A DNA stretch of 64,000 bases from Bacteroidota bacterium (GCA_014584605.1 JACTMO010000075.1:50800-114799), one strand, 5' to 3'. Shown: positions 44,433 to 53,871, counted from the first letter of the stretch. Numbers and translations: made by a program. The notes: generated from the sequence alone by a model not told the origin.

Positions 44433-45371
44433 ATGACCGCCGCTCCCCGCATCGCACTCGCCATCCATGGTGGGGCGGGCACGATCGCCCGTTCCGAGAT
44501 GGATAACGCCCGCGAGAAGGCCTACCGCAGCGGGCTGGAGGATGCGCTGCGCCAGGGCAGGGCGGTGCTGCTGGAGGGCGGCAGCGCCCTGGATGCCGTG
44601 GAGGCCGCCGTGCGCAGCCTGGAGGACTGCCCGCATTTCAATGCAGGGCGGGGTGCGGTGTTCAACGCGGACGGCCAGCACGAGATGGACGCCTCGGTGA
44701 TGCGGGGCGACACCCTGCAGGCGGGCGCCGTGGCCTGCGTGCAGAACGTGCGCAACCCGGTCGTCCTGGCCCGACGCGTGATGGAGAAGAGCCCCCACGT
44801 CCTCATCAGCGGACCGGGCGCCTTCGAGTTCGCGCATCGCGAAGGCATCCTGCTGGAGGACGATCAGTACTTCTTCGACCGTTTCCGTTACGAGCAGTGG
44901 CAGCGCACCAAGGGCACCGATGCCTACCAGCTGGACCACAGCGACGGCGAGCACCGCTACGGCACCGTGGGCGCCGTGGCCCTCGACCTGCACGGGCACC
45001 TGGCTGCGGCCACCAGCACCGGCGGCATGACCAACAAGCGGTGGATGCGCATCGGCGACAGCCCCTTGATCGGAGCGGGCACCTACGCCAACGACACCAC
45101 CTGCGCGGTGAGCTGCACCGGCCACGGCGAGAGCTTCATCCGTGCCGTCGCCGCCTTCGATGTGCACGCCCTGATGGCCTACAAGGGGCTGTCCCTGGCC
45201 GAGGCCGTGCGCACGGTGGTGCACGACCGTCTGCCCCCCCTGGACGGCGACGGCGGCATCATCGCGGTGGACCGCCAAGGCCAGGTGGTGCTCGACTTCA
45301 ACTGCTCCGGCATGTACCGCGGCCACCTCGCTCCGGACGGTACGCCGGTGACGGCCATCTTCAAGGAATAG
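44433..45371 (+). CDS. iaaA: isoaspartyl peptidase/L-asparaginase
   Basis: A 312-residue N-terminal nucleophile hydrolase that should cleave beta-aspartyl dipeptides and asparagine. The proenzyme cuts itself before the Thr in YGTVGAVALD. N-terminal LAIHGGAGTI and FNAGRGAVFNADGQHEMDASVM are typical of the alpha subunit; ATSTGGMTNKRWMRIGDSPL and GAGTYANDTTCAVSCTGHGE of the beta subunit. No signal peptide is visible, so it is likely cytosolic. It ends the DUF4920-PAP2 operon. Confidence 0.94.
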   Translation: MTAAPRIALAIHGGAGTIARSEMDNAREKAYRSGLEDALRQGRAVLLEGGSALDAVEAAVRSLEDCPHFNAGRGAVFNADGQHEMDASVMRGDTLQAGAVACVQNVRNPVVLARRVMEKSPHVLISGPGAFEFAHREGILLEDDQYFFDRFRYEQWQRTKGTDAYQLDHSDGEHRYGTVGAVALDLHGHLAAATSTGGMTNKRWMRIGDSPLIGAGTYANDTTCAVSCTGHGESFIRAVAAFDVHALMAYKGLSLAEAVRTVVHDRLPPLDGDGGIIAVDRQGQVVLDFNCSGMYRGHLAPDGTPVTAIFKE

Positions 45372-45524
45372 GGGCCGTAGGGCCTGCCGGACCTCCGCGA
45401 CGGCGGCCGGGGTCGTGCTCAGGGCGTTCCCGGGTCCGCTCATCCGCCTGCTGGACCGGTCACCCTCGCGGAACGGGCCGGTGCCGCACAGCTTGCCATC
45501 TTTGCCCCACATCCATATCCCAAC

Positions 45525-46112
45525 ATGAAACGCCTTCCCCTCTTCATCGGCCTTGGCGCCGTCCTGCTCATCGCCCTGTGGGCCGTGCGCTTTTACAACG
45601 GCACGGTGGGCCTCGACGAGGATGTCACCAAGCAGTGGAGCAACGTGGAGAACGCCTACCAGCTGCGGGCCGACAAGACGAAGAACATCGTGGAGATCAT
45701 CAAGGGCTCGGCCGAGTTCGAGAACAAGACGCTCCGCGAAGTGGTGGAGGCCCGGGCCAAGGCCACGTCCATCACCCTCAGCGGCGATGACCTCACGCCC
45801 GAGAAGATCAAGGCCTTCGAGCAGGCCCAGGGCCAGTTCACCGGCGCGCTCTCGAGGCTGATGGCCACCATCGAGCAATACCCGAACCTGCAGACCACGG
45901 CCGCCTTCCGCGACTTCCAGGCGCAGTATGAGGGCATGGAGAACCGCATCGGGGTGGAGCGCCGCAAGTACAACGATGCGGCCAGGGCCTTCAATGTGCG
46001 CATCAAGCGCTTCCCGGGCAACCTGCTGGCGGGGACCTTCGGGTTCACCGAGAAGGGTTACTTCGAGGCCCAGGCCGGCACCGAGAATGCGCCCGACATC
46101 TCCTTCAAGTGA
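45525..46112 (+). CDS. LemA family protein (second copy)
   Basis: 195 residues. A TM helix (LFIGLGAVLLIALWAVRFY) is followed by the LemA helical domain: LDEDVTKQWSNVENAYQLRADKTKNIVEII is the analogue of the EGWSGIDVQLKKRHDL region, and later IEQYPNLQTTAAFRDFQAQ and VRIKRFPGNLLAG. It differs strongly from the LemA at 14144. It opens an operon with two TPM-domain genes and a TerB/DnaJ gene; the next start overlaps its stop (GTGA, 46109-46112). A CATCTTTG box lies about 18 bp upstream. Confidence 0.93.
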   Translation: MKRLPLFIGLGAVLLIALWAVRFYNGTVGLDEDVTKQWSNVENAYQLRADKTKNIVEIIKGSAEFENKTLREVVEARAKATSITLSGDDLTPEKIKAFEQAQGQFTGALSRLMATIEQYPNLQTTAAFRDFQAQYEGMENRIGVERRKYNDAARAFNVRIKRFPGNLLAGTFGFTEKGYFEAQAGTENAPDISFK

Positions 46113-46576
46113 GCCGTACCGCACCGGTCGCCGATCCCGAACAGCTGGCCGAGAACTTCCTCACGACCGAGGAGCTCGCCCGGGTGAGGGGCGCCATCGC
46201 CGAGGCGGAAAGGAGCACCAGCGGCGAGCTGCGCGTCCACCTGGAGGACCTGTGCCTGGAGGAGGTGCTGGACCACGCCGCCTACATCTTCGACGAGCTG
46301 GGCATGCACCGCACGGCCGCGCGCAACGGGGTGCTCATCTACATCAGCGTGGGCGACCACCGCATGGCGGTGATCGGTGACGCCGGCATCCACGCGGTGG
46401 TGCCGCCCGGTTTCTGGAACGATGTGCTCGGCGTGCTCCGCCTGCATTTCGCCGCAGGTCGCAACGCGGACGGATTGTGCGAGGCCGTGCGCATGGTGGG
46501 GGCGAAACTGCGCGCCCATTTCCCCCGCGGCAGCGCGGACCGCAACGAGCTGCCGGACGACATCAGCATCGGATGA
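46109..46576 (+). CDS. TPM-domain protein without membrane segment
   Basis: 155 residues with a GTG start overlapping the lemA stop. It is a TPM (TLP18.3/Psb32/MOLO-1-like) domain: LTTEELARVRGAIAEAERS, TSGELRVHLED, RNGVLIYISVGDHRMAVIGDAGIHAVVP and LGVLRLHFAAGRNADGLCEAV. No signal peptide or TM helix, so it is probably cytoplasmic or attached to its partners. Proteins of this kind are paired with LemA in many Bacteroidota. Its stop overlaps the next start (ATGA). Confidence 0.85.
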   Translation: MSRTAPVADPEQLAENFLTTEELARVRGAIAEAERSTSGELRVHLEDLCLEEVLDHAAYIFDELGMHRTAARNGVLIYISVGDHRMAVIGDAGIHAVVPPGFWNDVLGVLRLHFAAGRNADGLCEAVRMVGAKLRAHFPRGSADRNELPDDISIG

Positions 46577-47376
46577 GGCTTCGCGCGTTGCTCCTCATCT
46601 CCGTCCTGGCGGCGAGCCTCCCGGGGCTCGGCGTGGAGGATGCGTGCATGCCCAAGGCGCCACCTCGCTCCGAACAGGCCCGGCTGGTGTTCCAGCGGAC
46701 CCCCTTGCTCAACGCCACCGAGGAGGAAAGGCTGGACCGCAAGCTCACCCGCTTCGCCCAGGAGACGGGCAACCGCATCCTGGTGCTCGTGGTGGACACG
46801 CTCTGCGGCCATCCGCCGAGCGACTTCGCCTTCGCCATCGGCGAGACCTGGGGCATCGGCCAGAAGGGCTTCGACAACGGGGTGGTGCTGCTGGTGAAGC
46901 CCACCGGCCCGCCCGGCCAGCGCAAGGTGTTCATCGCCACCGGTTACGGCCTGGAAGGCGCCATCCCCGACCTTACCTGCAAGCGCATCGTGGACGGGGA
47001 GATCATTCCGCGCTTCAAGGAGGGGGCGTACTACGCCGGGCTCGACAAGGCGACGGACGTGCTCATGGGTCTGGCCAGGGGCGAGTTCGACCACGAGAGC
47101 TACGACAAGCACAAGGTGCCCTGGCCGGTGTTCGTGGTGCTCGGGCTGCTGGTGCTGGTGGTGCTGCTGAACCTACGCAGAGGGGCCAGGCGCTATGCCC
47201 GCACCAACGACGTGGACCTCTGGACCGCGCTCTGGCTCATGAACCAGGCGGGCCGGAGCCACAGCGGCCGCTGGGGCGGCTTCACCGGTGGGGGCGGATG
47301 GCGCGGAGGCGGCGGTGGTTTCGGCGGCTTCGGCGGAGGGAGCTTCGGCGGTGGCGGTGCCGGTGGCAGCTGGTGA
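46573..47376 (+). CDS. membrane TPM-domain protein
   Basis: 267 residues from MRLRALLLISVLAASLPGLG (signal peptide); start overlaps the previous stop. The TPM domain (about 45-185) has ILVLVVDTLCGHPPSDFAF, FDNGVVLLVKPTG and VFIATGYGLEGAIPDLTCKRI. One TM helix follows (PVFVVLGLLVLVVLLNL, about 205-222). The tail is Gly-rich (GGGGGFGGFGGGSFGGGG), ending SW, much like the DUF2207 tail at 12435. It should face the periplasm. Part of the lemA-TPM-TPM-DnaJ operon. Confidence 0.9.
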   Translation: MRLRALLLISVLAASLPGLGVEDACMPKAPPRSEQARLVFQRTPLLNATEEERLDRKLTRFAQETGNRILVLVVDTLCGHPPSDFAFAIGETWGIGQKGFDNGVVLLVKPTGPPGQRKVFIATGYGLEGAIPDLTCKRIVDGEIIPRFKEGAYYAGLDKATDVLMGLARGEFDHESYDKHKVPWPVFVVLGLLVLVVLLNLRRGARRYARTNDVDLWTALWLMNQAGRSHSGRWGGFTGGGGWRGGGGGFGGFGGGSFGGGGAGGSW

Positions 47377-47379
47377 ACC

Positions 47380-48150
47380 ATGAGCTACTCGAAGTGGATC
47401 GGTGGCGGCCTGGGTTGGGCCTTCGGAGGCCCGATCGGCGGCCTGGTGGGCTTCGCCCTCGGCGCCCTGATGGACGGCATGCGCGGCGAACGCGAAGAGC
47501 GCGGCACCGGTACCGCGCAGCAGCGCCCTCGCACGGGCCCGCACCAGGCCCGCACCGGCTCCACCACGCAAGGCGACCTGGCCCTGAGCCTGGTGGTGCT
47601 CACGGCCTCGCTGATGAAGGTGGACGGCCGGGCCAGCCGTGCCGAGCTCGACCTGGCCCGGGCCTTCTTCCGCAAGCACTTCGGCGAGCCCCAGGCACAC
47701 CAGCTGCTGCTCGTGCTCCGCGAGGTGCTCAAACAGGAGATCGACCTGCACGGGGTGTGCGACCAGGTGCGCAGGCACATGCCCCACGCCGCACGCCTGC
47801 AACTGCTGCACTACCTGATCGGCCTGGCGCATGCGGACGGCTCCGTGAGCCGCGCCGAGGTGGACCTGGTGCGCCGCATCGCCGGCATGCTCAACGTGAG
47901 CGACAAGGACCTGGGCAGCCTCAGCGCCATGTTCGGCCGCAACGACATGGACCAGGCCTACCGCATCCTGGAGGTGGATCCCGCGGCCAGCGACGACGAG
48001 GTGAAGAAGGCCTACCGCCGCATGGCCATGAAACACCACCCCGACAGGGTGGGGAGCATGGGTGAGGAGGTCCAGCGGGCCGCAGCCGAGCGTTTCAAGA
48101 AGGTGCAGGACGCCTGGGAACGGGTCCGCACCGCGCGTGGCCTGTCCTGA
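47380..48150 (+). CDS. TerB/DnaJ (DjlA-like) co-chaperone
   Basis: 256 residues. The start is a glycine-zipper-like hydrophobic stretch ([23 protein letters not shown]) that may insert in the membrane. A TerB-like helical domain (about 65-185; [18 protein letters not shown] and [16 protein letters not shown] each carry an acidic loop) and a C-terminal J domain (about 190-250; [20 protein letters not shown] and HHPDRV) follow. This is the DjlA arrangement, stimulating DnaK at a membrane. It sits 3 bp after the TPM gene, so a chaperone is tied to the LemA/TPM module. Confidence 0.9.
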   Translation: MSYSKWIGGGLGWAFGGPIGGLVGFALGALMDGMRGEREERGTGTAQQRPRTGPHQARTGSTTQGDLALSLVVLTASLMKVDGRASRAELDLARAFFRKHFGEPQAHQLLLVLREVLKQEIDLHGVCDQVRRHMPHAARLQLLHYLIGLAHADGSVSRAEVDLVRRIAGMLNVSDKDLGSLSAMFGRNDMDQAYRILEVDPAASDDEVKKAYRRMAMKHHPDRVGSMGEEVQRAAAERFKKVQDAWERVRTARGLS

Positions 48151-48190
48151 AGGCGGACGCACCCCTTGGGGCGCACCGGGCAGAACCCTC

Positions 48191-48198
48191 TATCTTCG
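48191..48198 (+). promoter_or_regulatory. -7 box of the TPR-like gene
   Basis: TATCTTCG (TAnnTTCG), 26 bp before the ATG at 48225. Confidence 0.45.
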
Positions 48199-48224
48199 GC
48201 ATCGATCTTGCCATTCCCGCACCC

Positions 48225-48944
48225 ATGAAGCACCTGTTCGCAGCCGCCCTTCTCGCCGTCGGCCCCATCGGCGCCAGCGCCCAGAAGCACGTGTACGAGG
48301 ACCTGCTCGTGCTGTACGTGGACGAGAACTATGAGAAATGCCTCGGCAAGGCCGAAGGCTACACGCTGAACGACAACACCAAGAAGGACCCCCTGCCTTA
48401 TCTGTACATGAGCATGTGCCTGTACGAGATGAGCAAGATCGAGAAGTACCAGGCCGATTATCCGAAGGCCGCTCGCGATGCGGTGAAATGGGCCGAGAAG
48501 TACCGCAAGAAGGACAAGAACAAGGAGTTCTTCGGCAACTATGAGGACTACTGGGCCGAGCTCAACAAGATGAGCATGGAGCAGGGCGAGAACTTCTACG
48601 AGGAAGGCAGCTTTAGCAAGGCCAAGAGCCTCTTCGACGGCATGGTGGGCTACTACCCGGAGAACCCCGGTGCCTGGATCATGCTCGCCCTCAGCCAGTA
48701 CAAGAGCAACCTGGTGAAGGAGGGCGACCTGAGCATGAAGCAGTACGCCAAGGCGGCGCTCAATGCCGATACCGGATCACTCCCCGAGGACCAGAAGAAA
48801 CTGCTCAAGAACGCGCTGATCCGCTACTCGGAGTTCCTGAACACGAAAGGCATGCGCGACAGTGCCCGCAGCACCATCAACCTGGGCAAGGAGCATTTCA
48901 TGGAGGATCCTGACTTCAAGCTCCAGTACGATGAGCTGAACTGA
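48225..48944 (+). CDS. exported TPR-like protein of unknown role
   Basis: 239 residues with a signal peptide (MKHLFAAALLAVGPIGASAQ). The rest is all helical with TPR-like pairs: YEKCLGKAEGYTLND, YLYMSMCLYEMSKIEKYQ, FYEEGSFSKAKSLFDGMVGYYP and PGAWIMLALSQYKS. It probably serves as a protein-binding scaffold in the periplasm. It has its own promoter after the lemA operon and ends at a clear terminator. Confidence 0.75.
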   Translation: MKHLFAAALLAVGPIGASAQKHVYEDLLVLYVDENYEKCLGKAEGYTLNDNTKKDPLPYLYMSMCLYEMSKIEKYQADYPKAARDAVKWAEKYRKKDKNKEFFGNYEDYWAELNKMSMEQGENFYEEGSFSKAKSLFDGMVGYYPENPGAWIMLALSQYKSNLVKEGDLSMKQYAKAALNADTGSLPEDQKKLLKNALIRYSEFLNTKGMRDSARSTINLGKEHFMEDPDFKLQYDELN

Positions 48945-48967
48945 GCCGGGGTCCCACCTGGGCAATG

Positions 48968-49004
48968 AGGGGCTGTCTCAAAAGAGGCGGCCCCTTCGCT
49001 TTTC
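48968..49004 (+). terminator. hairpin terminator after the TPR-like gene
   Basis: A 12 bp stem (AGGGGCTGTCTC with two G-T pairs) with an AAAA loop, followed by TCGCTTTT. It begins 23 bp after the stop codon. Confidence 0.75.
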
Positions 49005-49024
49005 CTCAGGAACCTGTCCGAGCC

Positions 49025-49190
49025 TGGTGTGGTGGCCCCCAAGTTCATGAACCATCTCCGCCCCTCTTTCGCCTTCCTGCCGCGTTGGAACACTTCGCCG
49101 TAGCGCCCGCTACGCCGCGCATGTTCCGCCTTACCTGAAGACGAATTAGGGGCAGATCTTCAGTTAACCAACTTAGGGGCCACCACACTA
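49025..49190 (-). repeat. TA-flanked inverted-repeat element, copy C
   Basis: A 166 bp element in the opposite orientation to copies A and B. Read on the minus strand it begins TAGTGTGGTGGCCCCTAAGT and has the same hairpin. Its other outer end is TGGTGTGG, so one terminal TA has mutated. It lies right after the terminator of the TPR-like gene. Confidence 0.85.
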
Positions 49191-49502
49191 ACCACGCGAA
49201 TAGCCGAACCTGAAAGGCTTGCTGGACAAAGGATACGCCCCCCTTCGTTCGAGGAGGGAGGAGACCGCTCCGGCAGGAGCGGCACCGGATCCGGGGCGCA
49301 GCGCAGGGGCGGTGGAGGGGCGGCCGGGTTGGCGATGTGATCCGCCTTGGGCGTCGGACCGCGTAGAGCCGACGGAATCACCGGTCGGGCGCATCGCAGG
49401 CCGGTCGTGCGCGGGCTGGTCGTACGAACGGCCGGGCGAAGCGGCCCCTTACTTCCACGGTCATGCTGCGCCGAACCGGGTGTCACGATCTCCCCGAAGC
49501 GA
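49191..49502. other. intergenic region without a gene
   Basis: About 310 bp between element copy C and the terminator of the large T9SS gene. ORFs in the track are low-quality shadows. It contains a small hairpin, CCGCTCC, GGCA, GGAGCGG (49265-49282). Confidence 0.5.
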
Positions 49503-49526
49503 CGAAGCCTCCCGGGGGAGGCTTCG
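49503..49526 (-). terminator. hairpin downstream of the large T9SS gene
   Basis: An 11 bp perfect inverted repeat (CGAAGCCTCCC) with almost no spacer, 20 bp past the stop (49546) of the minus-strand gene. No T-run. Confidence 0.5.
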
Positions 49527-49545
49527 CGCGATCGGTCCGGAAGGC

Positions 49546-52500
49546 TCAACGTGTGAGCGGCAGCTTATAGGTGCGGCCTTGGTCGTCGGTGCGCAGACGC
49601 ACGAAGATGACGCCCTGGGCCACGTGGTCCACCGCGATGCGCTCGCGGGTGGTGCCCATGCCCGTGCGGCGTTCGGCCACCACGCGTCCGGCGGCATCCA
49701 GCACCGTGATCACGACCTCATCGGCACGCTGCTGTTGGAGATCCACCACCACATGCTGACCGTCAAGCCACACACGGGCCAGTTCGTCCGTTGCGGGGGC
49801 GATGCCGGTGCTCACGTCCACGGTCACCTGCTGGCTGCTTACGGCGGTGCAGCCGTCCACGGTCACGGTCAGGGTCACGGTGAAAATGCCGGGCAGGGTG
49901 TAGGTATGCACAGGCTCGGTGTCGGTGCTGCTGTTGCCGTCGCCGAAGTCCCAGCTCACCTGCGCGCCCCAGGTGCTCAGGTTGAAGAACTCCACGGGCT
50001 CACCGGTGAAGGTGCTGGTCACGCTGGGCAGGAAGGCGGAGCTCGGTCCGGCACCGTCGGCCACCGTGGCCTGGAGCGGGGCGGAGGTGCAGCCGTTGGC
50101 GTCGGTCACCACCACCGTGTACGTACCTGCGGGCACTCCTGAGAGGTCCTCGGTGGTGGCTCCATGGTTCCAGGCGAAGAGGTAGGGGGCGGTGCCGCCC
50201 ATCACGGTGAGGTCCACGCTGCCGTCGGCGGTGGCCGCACAGGCGGTGGCCGTCGCCGTCACGCTGCCGTCCAGCAGGGCCGGCTCATCGATGTGGAAGG
50301 CTTGTGTGAGGCTTCCGCAGCCGGCCTGGCTGCTCACGGTCACCAGGTAGTCCCCGGCGGGCAGTTGGCCGATCTGGCCCTGGCCGTTCACCTGGGTCTG
50401 GCTCAGCAGCACCGTACCGCCGTCGGTGGCCCAGGTGTAATCCCAGGGACCGGGTCCGGCACCCAGGGCGGTGGCACTGCCGTTGGCTTCGCCCTGGCAG
50501 GTGGCGTCCGCGGTGCTGTATTGCGCCGGTGCGCTGGCGTGGATCACGAAGCGGGCCGGCAGCACCGGGTCGCTGGCATCGGCGGTGAAGGTGTAGGTGG
50601 CTCCTTCGGCAAGTGCGATGCTCTGCCCGGCCTGCAGGTCCTCCAGCATCAGGCAGGTCTGGCCCATGATGCCCTCGGCATCGTACACGCGCAGGGTGTA
50701 GCTGCCGGTGACGGCCACATCCACGGGCACCTCGATGCTGGCCCCCGTGCCCAGCGGTCCCCAGGCGTTCAGGGTGAGGTCCTGCCCGTCGCTGGTGCGC
50801 GTCATCACCTGCGGGGCCTCGGGGTGGCTGAAGGTGAACTTCACCAGGTCGTGCGCGTCGCCGACGGTGGGGGTGCCGGTACCGAAATGCACCACCGCCT
50901 CGTCGAAGAAGGCGTTCTGTGCGTTGGTGAGCTCCAGGCGGAACATCGGCTGCGGGCCTTGCTGATCGCCACCGAAGAGACCACCGCCGTTCAGGTCGAG
51001 GACCTTGTCGGTCTCTTCCACGGTCACCCCAGGGCCGGCGGCGTTGGCCTTCACCCAGAACCCTTGGAAGCTCTGAATGTTGCCGTTGAGGGAACCACCC
51101 GGGATGCTCAGGCCGAGACCCTCGTCCCAGGTGGCGTTGTTGCCGCTCACGGGGTCGAACACATAGTAATAGTTGTCGACGTTGGTGAGGCTCAGCAGGC
51201 TGAAGTCGATCGGGCTGGGCAGCGGGTTGCCCACCAGGTTCCACCCGTCGGTCGTGGCATTGCCCGTGTTGGTGTAGGTCACGGGCAGGTTCAGCGGGGT
51301 CACGGCGTTGCGCACACCGCTGCGCAGGTCGATGGTGAAGGGGCTGGTGGTCACCAGGCCGGTGCCGCTCCAGGCTGCGAAGCCCTGGCCCATGGCCATC
51401 ACCATGTTGTCGCCGGTGGCACCGGTCAGGCCGTCGGTGAGCGCCGCACCGGCATTGGTCTCATCGTAGGTGCGGATGCTGGGCCACAGGTTGTTGCTGC
51501 CGGGAGGATCGTCGAACAGCGGGAAGTGGCTGCCCGGATAACCGGCCGTGATGAAGTCGTCCTCCAGGCTGCTGAGCTGGTTGTTGTTGGTGGGCGCGCT
51601 GATGAGGCGCCAGTTGGTGACGCCGCCCGGTACGTACCGTTCCACGTCCACCTGCCCGGTGAAGCTGGGGCCCGCCCCCATGGGACCGATGCGGCCGGTG
51701 CCGTTGGCATCGCTGTGCAGCTCCAACACGCGCGCGGGGTTGCCGCTGTTGTTGGCGTTGAAGGTGCCGCCGTTGGTCATGTCCAGCGTGCGGCGGATGC
51801 GCAGCAGGCTGCTGGCGAGGGTCACATCCGCGTTGTTCGCCGTCACGTCGTACAGGTCGTAGGTGCCGCTGCCGCCCAGGGTCACCGCACCGGGGTTGCG
51901 GAAGGTCACCGCGCCCGTACCGATGGTGAAGCTGTTGTTGTTGGTGAGCACCGTACCGTAGTGCTCCAGGTTGGTGGTCCCCATGGCCACGCTGCCGCCC
52001 GCCTCCACCGTCAGGTCGTACACGGTCCAGGTGGCGCCGGTGGCGGTGACGGTGTGGCCGATCTGGACCACGGCGGTGGCGTTCTTGTCGAAGGTCACAG
52101 CCGCGGCGGGCCCGGTGCGGGTGGTGCTCCAGGTGGCGGTGGTCTGGTCGCCGTTGGCGCGGGTGTAGTAGATGGGCCGGCAAAGGTCGCCCACCACTTC
52201 CACATCATCGACGCACCACACCTCGGCAGCGGCGTTGTTCTGCGCCACCACGCGCAGCGCCACGGTGTTGGTGCCGGGGGGCACTTCCACTTCGAGGTAG
52301 GTGTAGCCGTCGGTGGTGCGGTTGCCGCCACCGGCCGGTGCATAGGTCTGGGGCGTGCCCGCCGTGGCGCTGGCCACGCCCAGCCCGGTGCTGTATCCCC
52401 AGCGGGCGTTGTTGTTGCCGCCCACCGTCACGTCCGCCGTGCCCGGCCAGCCGCCACCGTCCAGGTCCACGTACACGGCCACGTCATCGGCCACGTCCGC

Positions 52501-53871
52501 GCCATTGCCACCGGTGGTCGAAACGCTGGAGAGCCGCAGCCGCACCAGCACGTTGTCGTATCCGCTCACATCCACGGTGCCCAGGTCGAGCGTCGCGTTC
52601 CCGTTGTTCACCTGCCAGCTCTGGGTGCCGCTCAGGATGCGCTGGTTCGCAGGGGAGTCCCCGCCACCGGCAGCGGCACTGATGTTCCCGGCACCGGCGG
52701 TGATCGCCCAAGTGTCCGATCCCAGCCCGTCGAACGCCTGCCGGGAGATCACCTGCTCCAGGGAGAGCTCGTTGTCCGTGACCGTCAGCGTGAAGGTCGA
52801 GGGGCTGCCGGCGGTGGCGCTGGTGCCTCCGGCCACGTTCTGCAGGTCGAAGCTGAAGTTCTCATCCCCATCGCAGGCCCCGTTGTCGGTGAGCGTCACC
52901 GTCACGGTCTGGTTGGCGCTGCTGCCCGCCGGGAAGGTCACCGTTTGTGTGGTGTAGTTGCCGATGCGCGAGGCCGTGCCGCCGGTCAGCACCACGTCCG
53001 CCGTGGTGGCGTTGATGGGGTCGGGGTTGGTGATGCTCACCGTGAGCGTCGTGCTCACGCCCGTCTCGCTCACCGTGGCCGTGGTGCCCGTGAACTGGAC
53101 CGTGGTGTTGCAGGTGCTGGGCACATGGAAGTTGTCGAAGCTGGCATTGGCCCCAGCGGTCGTATTGTGGTTCCAGAGGCAGCCGATGGCCGGTGTGCTC
53201 ACGCCGGTGTATGTCGCATCGAAGGTGGACCCTCCGGCGGTGCTCGCCAGCAAGGGGTCGCCAAAGGGACCCGCACCCCCGTTGTCGGTGTAGAACAGGG
53301 CCCAGCCGTCCGTGGTCGGGTTGTAGGTCACCCGCACATCCAGGTAGTTGTTCCCGAAGTCCGTGGCGTTGGTGATGATGGTGGTGATGTTGGCGTTCGC
53401 GTCCAGACCACCGGTGTAGCGCACCAGCCGCAGCGGGTCCGTCGGGCCGCCATTGCCAAGCACCACCGCGTAACCGTCGCCCTGCGTCAGGTCCGTGTTG
53501 GTGGCGGCCAGTACCACGGCCATTCCGAATTGTCCGTTGTTGAAGCCCGAGGGGTTCGGCCGGGTCTGCCGCATGTTGAACGCCCAGGTCAGGACGCACG
53601 TGTTCGCGGTCAGCGTCGTGTTGTAGGTGCCCGGCGTGGCCTGGGCCACGAAGTCACGCCCGCTTGTGGTGCTCCCGGTCACCAGTTGGTTGGTGTTGAC
53701 CCGGCACCCGGTCGGCGCGGCGGATTCGGTCTCGGTCCATCCACCGCCCACGGTGTTGTTGTTGGCGCGGTTGAAGTCGTCCACCAACACCTGTGCGCCC
53801 AAGGGGGCTGCGAACAGGGCGGGCGAGATGGCGAGGAGCAGGGTGCGGAACAAGGGGTAACGCTGAGCCAT
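49546..53871 (-). CDS. large T9SS type A surface protein (Calx-beta, SprB-like, PKD)
   Basis: A 1441-residue exported protein with a signal peptide (MAQRYPLFRTLLLAISPALFAAPLGAQ). Domains in order: a jelly-roll-like region (about 28-250); a Calx-beta domain (about 255-370; TVSETGVSTTLTVSI, GDENFSFDLQNV); more beta domains with a probable carbohydrate or protein-binding role; a T9SS-cargo-like region WRLISAPTNNNQLSS and GWNLVGNPLPSPIDFSLLS; two SprB-like repeats (about 1145-1290; YLFAWNHGATTEDLSGVPAG); a PKD domain (VSWDFGDGNSSTDTEPVHTY); and a type A sorting domain (WLDGQHVVVDLQQQ to YKLPLTR). It should be exported by T9SS and attached to the surface, perhaps as an adhesin. Substrate not known. 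Confidence 0.9.
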   Translation of the reverse strand: MAQRYPLFRTLLLAISPALFAAPLGAQVLVDDFNRANNNTVGGGWTETESAAPTGCRVNTNQLVTGSTTSGRDFVAQATPGTYNTTLTANTCVLTWAFNMRQTRPNPSGFNNGQFGMAVVLAATNTDLTQGDGYAVVLGNGGPTDPLRLVRYTGGLDANANITTIITNATDFGNNYLDVRVTYNPTTDGWALFYTDNGGAGPFGDPLLASTAGGSTFDATYTGVSTPAIGCLWNHNTTAGANASFDNFHVPSTCNTTVQFTGTTATVSETGVSTTLTVSITNPDPINATTADVVLTGGTASRIGNYTTQTVTFPAGSSANQTVTVTLTDNGACDGDENFSFDLQNVAGGTSATAGSPSTFTLTVTDNELSLEQVISRQAFDGLGSDTWAITAGAGNISAAAGGGDSPANQRILSGTQSWQVNNGNATLDLGTVDVSGYDNVLVRLRLSSVSTTGGNGADVADDVAVYVDLDGGGWPGTADVTVGGNNNARWGYSTGLGVASATAGTPQTYAPAGGGNRTTDGYTYLEVEVPPGTNTVALRVVAQNNAAAEVWCVDDVEVVGDLCRPIYYTRANGDQTTATWSTTRTGPAAAVTFDKNATAVVQIGHTVTATGATWTVYDLTVEAGGSVAMGTTNLEHYGTVLTNNNSFTIGTGAVTFRNPGAVTLGGSGTYDLYDVTANNADVTLASSLLRIRRTLDMTNGGTFNANNSGNPARVLELHSDANGTGRIGPMGAGPSFTGQVDVERYVPGGVTNWRLISAPTNNNQLSSLEDDFITAGYPGSHFPLFDDPPGSNNLWPSIRTYDETNAGAALTDGLTGATGDNMVMAMGQGFAAWSGTGLVTTSPFTIDLRSGVRNAVTPLNLPVTYTNTGNATTDGWNLVGNPLPSPIDFSLLSLTNVDNYYYVFDPVSGNNATWDEGLGLSIPGGSLNGNIQSFQGFWVKANAAGPGVTVEETDKVLDLNGGGLFGGDQQGPQPMFRLELTNAQNAFFDEAVVHFGTGTPTVGDAHDLVKFTFSHPEAPQVMTRTSDGQDLTLNAWGPLGTGASIEVPVDVAVTGSYTLRVYDAEGIMGQTCLMLEDLQAGQSIALAEGATYTFTADASDPVLPARFVIHASAPAQYSTADATCQGEANGSATALGAGPGPWDYTWATDGGTVLLSQTQVNGQGQIGQLPAGDYLVTVSSQAGCGSLTQAFHIDEPALLDGSVTATATACAATADGSVDLTVMGGTAPYLFAWNHGATTEDLSGVPAGTYTVVVTDANGCTSAPLQATVADGAGPSSAFLPSVTSTFTGEPVEFFNLSTWGAQVSWDFGDGNSSTDTEPVHTYTLPGIFTVTLTVTVDGCTAVSSQQVTVDVSTGIAPATDELARVWLDGQHVVVDLQQQRADEVVITVLDAAGRVVAERRTGMGTTRERIAVDHVAQGVIFVRLRTDDQGRTYKLPLTR

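Noticed and set aside
49160-49549. 129-residue minus-strand ORF over element copy C
   Set aside because: It runs through the repeat and a terminator hairpin and resembles no protein.
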